Part shown: piece after piece, positions 13,810-15,096 of the stretch
How the letters are laid out: the number at the start of each line of letters is the position of its first letter
How positions within the stretch are numbered: position 1 is the first letter of the stretch
Assembly (NCBI GenBank): GCA_003151535.1
Contig: PLXT01000022.1
Coordinates: 322 to 15,417, forward strand
DNA: 15,096 bases
DNA from: Methanobacterium sp.
GTDB lineage: Archaea; Methanobacteriota; Methanobacteria; Methanobacteriales; Methanobacteriaceae
Reading direction: 5' to 3'
Notes under the pieces: generated by a model
What the model saw: only the letters and a program-made list of their open reading frames with translations
What the model was told of the DNA's origin: nothing
Database searches by the model: none
Translations under genes and position numbers: made by a program

Positions 13810-13914
13810 AACCTATACCTTTATATATTCGGCGACACTTTGACTTAACGATTCAGAATAAGAGAAAAGGGTTTTTTGATGCATTCTGTATAGGTTCTTA
13901 TAGATCATGATCTA
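13810..13914 (+). other. Foldback region with TATA-like box, possible small RNA
   Basis: AACCTATAC (13810-13818) pairs with GTATAGGTT (13888-13896). Inside, CAGAAT (13854-13859) pairs with ATTCTG (13883-13888), with an AGAAAA/TTTTTT inner stem around GGG. TTTATATATTC (13820-13830) resembles an archaeal TATA box; initiation 25 bases on would fall at the start of the inner hairpin. A perfect palindrome TAGATCATGATCTA (13901-13914) follows. A short structured transcript is possible, but no known RNA family is recognised, and the pairing could instead be a DNA-level feature. Confidence 0.25.
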
Positions 13915-14035
13915 ATCACCTTCTTTTATTATTATCACTTTTATATCACCATACTGTTGTTTTTAAATAATAGATAATCTCTTAAATCTTATTTTTTCTA
14001 TTTTTTATCGACTCTTAGTCTCAAAATTTCAATTC

Positions 14036-14041
14036 AAAAAA
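14036..14041 (-). terminator. Oligo-T run after the PepSY-like gene
   Basis: Six T on the minus strand, about 25 bases after the stop at 14067, could end this transcript. Confidence 0.35.
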
Positions 14042-14066
14042 TATGAATGATTTCCTATACTATGTA

Positions 14067-14573
14067 CTATTTTGTACTATTTTGATCAGGTTCTTGATTG
14101 TAATTGTTGTCATTATAGTTGTTGCTACCACTGTTACTGTTACCATAACTATTGTCGTAGTTTGAATTATCATTTGTCGTAGTCGTTGGAATATTTTGTT
14201 GATTACTAAGAACAGCTCCTGTTTTAGCATTTATGAATATTCCTCCAATGTTAGCTCCGTTATACGTATAGGTACTATAATATACTGCATCTCCATTCTG
14301 GGCCTTTATTAATATGGGATCACTTGTTACTACTCCGCTACCTGCATCACTTTTTGCTATTGATTTTGCTTTACTGAAACTTATATATTCTGAACTGTAT
14401 GGGATAGTATTATTAGTTTGATTGGTAATATTCGTTCCATTTGTTTGATTTAATGTGGTATTATTCCCATTTTTATTTATATTATTTGTAAAGAACATAT
14501 ATCCAAATGCAGCACCTAAAATGCCTATTAAAACTATTACAGCGATTATTAGGACTGCATTTAATTTATCCAT
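14067..14573 (-). CDS. Membrane-anchored extracellular PepSY-like protein
   Basis: The 168-residue product starts at the ATG at 14573, eight bases after GGGGG. A TTG at 14588 lies inside that ribosome site and is not used. Residues about 5-28 form one N-terminal membrane helix (AVLIIAVIVLIGILGAAFGY) that anchors the rest outside the cell. A linker at 35-56 is packed with N-x-T sequons (NGNNTTLNQTNGTNITNQTN), fitting archaeal N-glycosylation. Residues about 64-126 resemble a PepSY domain: FSKAKSIAKSDAG, then VYYSTYTYNGANIGGIFINA and KTGAVL. The tail is Asn/Ser/Tyr/Asp-rich and low complexity. PepSY domains are thought to bind or inhibit peptidases; that role here is inferred. The stop codon lies in a ten-base tandem duplication (GTACTATTTT, 14064-14083). 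Confidence 0.82.
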   Translation of the reverse strand: MDKLNAVLIIAVIVLIGILGAAFGYMFFTNNINKNGNNTTLNQTNGTNITNQTNNTIPYSSEYISFSKAKSIAKSDAGSGVVTSDPILIKAQNGDAVYYSTYTYNGANIGGIFINAKTGAVLSNQQNIPTTTTNDNSNYDNSYGNSNSGSNNYNDNNYNQEPDQNSTK

Positions 14574-14724
14574 ATTTACATCCCCCAATTTATTTTTTTT
14601 ATGATTCTATCAAAAAATAAAAGATAAAAATTTCTAAAATATATAATTCTCAATTTAAAAGGGTATAAAATGATAAATATCACATAAATCATTATACACC
14701 TTTTTGACAAATATTTTTTTATAT

Positions 14725-15096
14725 TTACTGTACTATGGCATTATCAATACTTGGAATGTTTCTATCAGCACCAGTAACTGTAGTATAATCATATGGACCA
14801 GCCGCAGTTCCAATCACTGTAACATTTTGATTTTCATAAGCTGTTTTTGTATTAGAACTGCCTAAAGTGACATATAAATCATTGAAATTGCCATCTTCGA
14901 TGATTAAAAATCCATCACCACTTTGTAATACTTCTCCAGAAACCTCTACATTGGTCCCAGAAGCCACAGAAGAACCCATTAAAGCACTTATAGTTGTTTT
15001 AGTTGGAGAGGAGGTAGTTGATGTTGGAGTGGATGTATCTGTGGTTGCTGGCGTGGATGTATTTGTAGTTGATGTTGAGTTATTTGATGTAGATGT
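14725..15096 (-). CDS. Extracellular protein with Thr/Ser linker and OB-like domain, 5' end off the window
   Basis: The frame is open from the stop at 14725 to the right edge of the window, so the start lies outside. The ATG at 14979 is internal. The visible 123 residues begin with a Thr/Ser/Pro-rich linker (about 33 residues, TPTSTTSSPTKTT), typical of a spacer between a membrane anchor or signal peptide and an exposed domain. The rest (VEVSGEVLQSGDGFLIIEDG, DLYVTLGSSN, VTVIGTAAGPYDYTTVTGAD) has the alternating beta pattern and the G-x-V start of a small OB-fold domain. It is probably an extracellular binding module; the ligand is unknown. It has the same orientation as the PepSY-like gene, about 150 bases from it. 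Confidence 0.78.
   Translation of the reverse strand, partial: TSTSNNSTSTTNTSTPATTDTSTPTSTTSSPTKTTISALMGSSVASGTNVEVSGEVLQSGDGFLIIEDGNFNDLYVTLGSSNTKTAYENQNVTVIGTAAGPYDYTTVTGADRNIPSIDNAIVQ

Larger units (their letters stand above)
13541..14066. other. Intergenic region with direct repeat and foldback sequence
   Basis: About 525 bases have no gene. They hold, from the left, the promoter of the DUF5677-like gene, the right direct repeat (13683-13776), a foldback region with a TATA-like box (13810-13896), a 14-bp palindrome (13901-13914) and the terminator of the PepSY-like gene (14036-14041). Confidence 0.6.

Noticed and set aside
1..15096. tRNA, rRNA or CRISPR arrays
   Set aside because: No GC-rich cloverleaf-like segment and no regularly spaced repeat series were seen; the repeats present are pairs or single palindromes.

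Overview
The window is very AT-rich. Many genes start behind purine-rich Shine-Dalgarno sites of the GGAGG type. TATA-like boxes and oligo-T runs sit where archaeal promoters and terminators would be. One extracellular protein has an N-terminal membrane anchor, a sequon-dense Asn/Thr linker and a PepSY-like domain. Together this suggests a methanogenic archaeon of the Methanobacteriales (Methanobacterium-like). That is inference, because no marker gene is present. Gene density is low, intergenic stretches are long, and broken genes, repeats and palindromes are common, as in an accessory or genome-defence-type region rather than a housekeeping one.

Layout. 1-2190: a small coiled-coil protein on the plus strand converges on a leftward 120-aa protein, followed by a leftward 264-aa membrane protein made of two similar halves. 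2190-3506: a leftward 438-aa membrane protein with a soluble C-terminal domain. 3550-4440: a gene graveyard with hairpins and two decayed reading frames. 4442-7649: the centrepiece, a tight rightward three-gene operon in which every protein begins with the same CX2CX10CX2C zinc ribbon. The first protein adds a SAP domain, the second a GHKL ATPase and a C-terminal HEXXH metallopeptidase-like motif, and the third a coiled-coil tail. 7650-8990: two broken leftward genes, one small membrane protein frameshifted at a T run and one zinc-binding protein that is both frameshifted and truncated, plus strong palindromes. 8990-10551: a leftward pair, a 102-aa tail-anchored protein and a 375-aa protein of a recognisable but unnamed family. 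10601-11514: a leftward paralogue of the 120-aa protein, divergent from a small four-helix membrane protein. 12026-13540: a DUF5677-like protein whose gene lies between two direct repeats exactly 2080 bp apart. 14067-15096: two leftward extracellular proteins, the last cut by the window edge.

How it fits together. The zinc-ribbon operon reads as one functional unit: a possible DNA- or nucleic-acid-binding SAP protein, an ATP-switched protease-like effector and a small partner, tied together by a shared zinc ribbon. I know of no named system with this composition and consider it the best candidate for something undescribed. A second theme is a small protein family (F-x-E-H-E-x-x-I-V-F core). 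Its two clear members share a homologous 60-bp leader with a dyad beside a TATA-like element. A third copy of the leader stands without an intact family gene.
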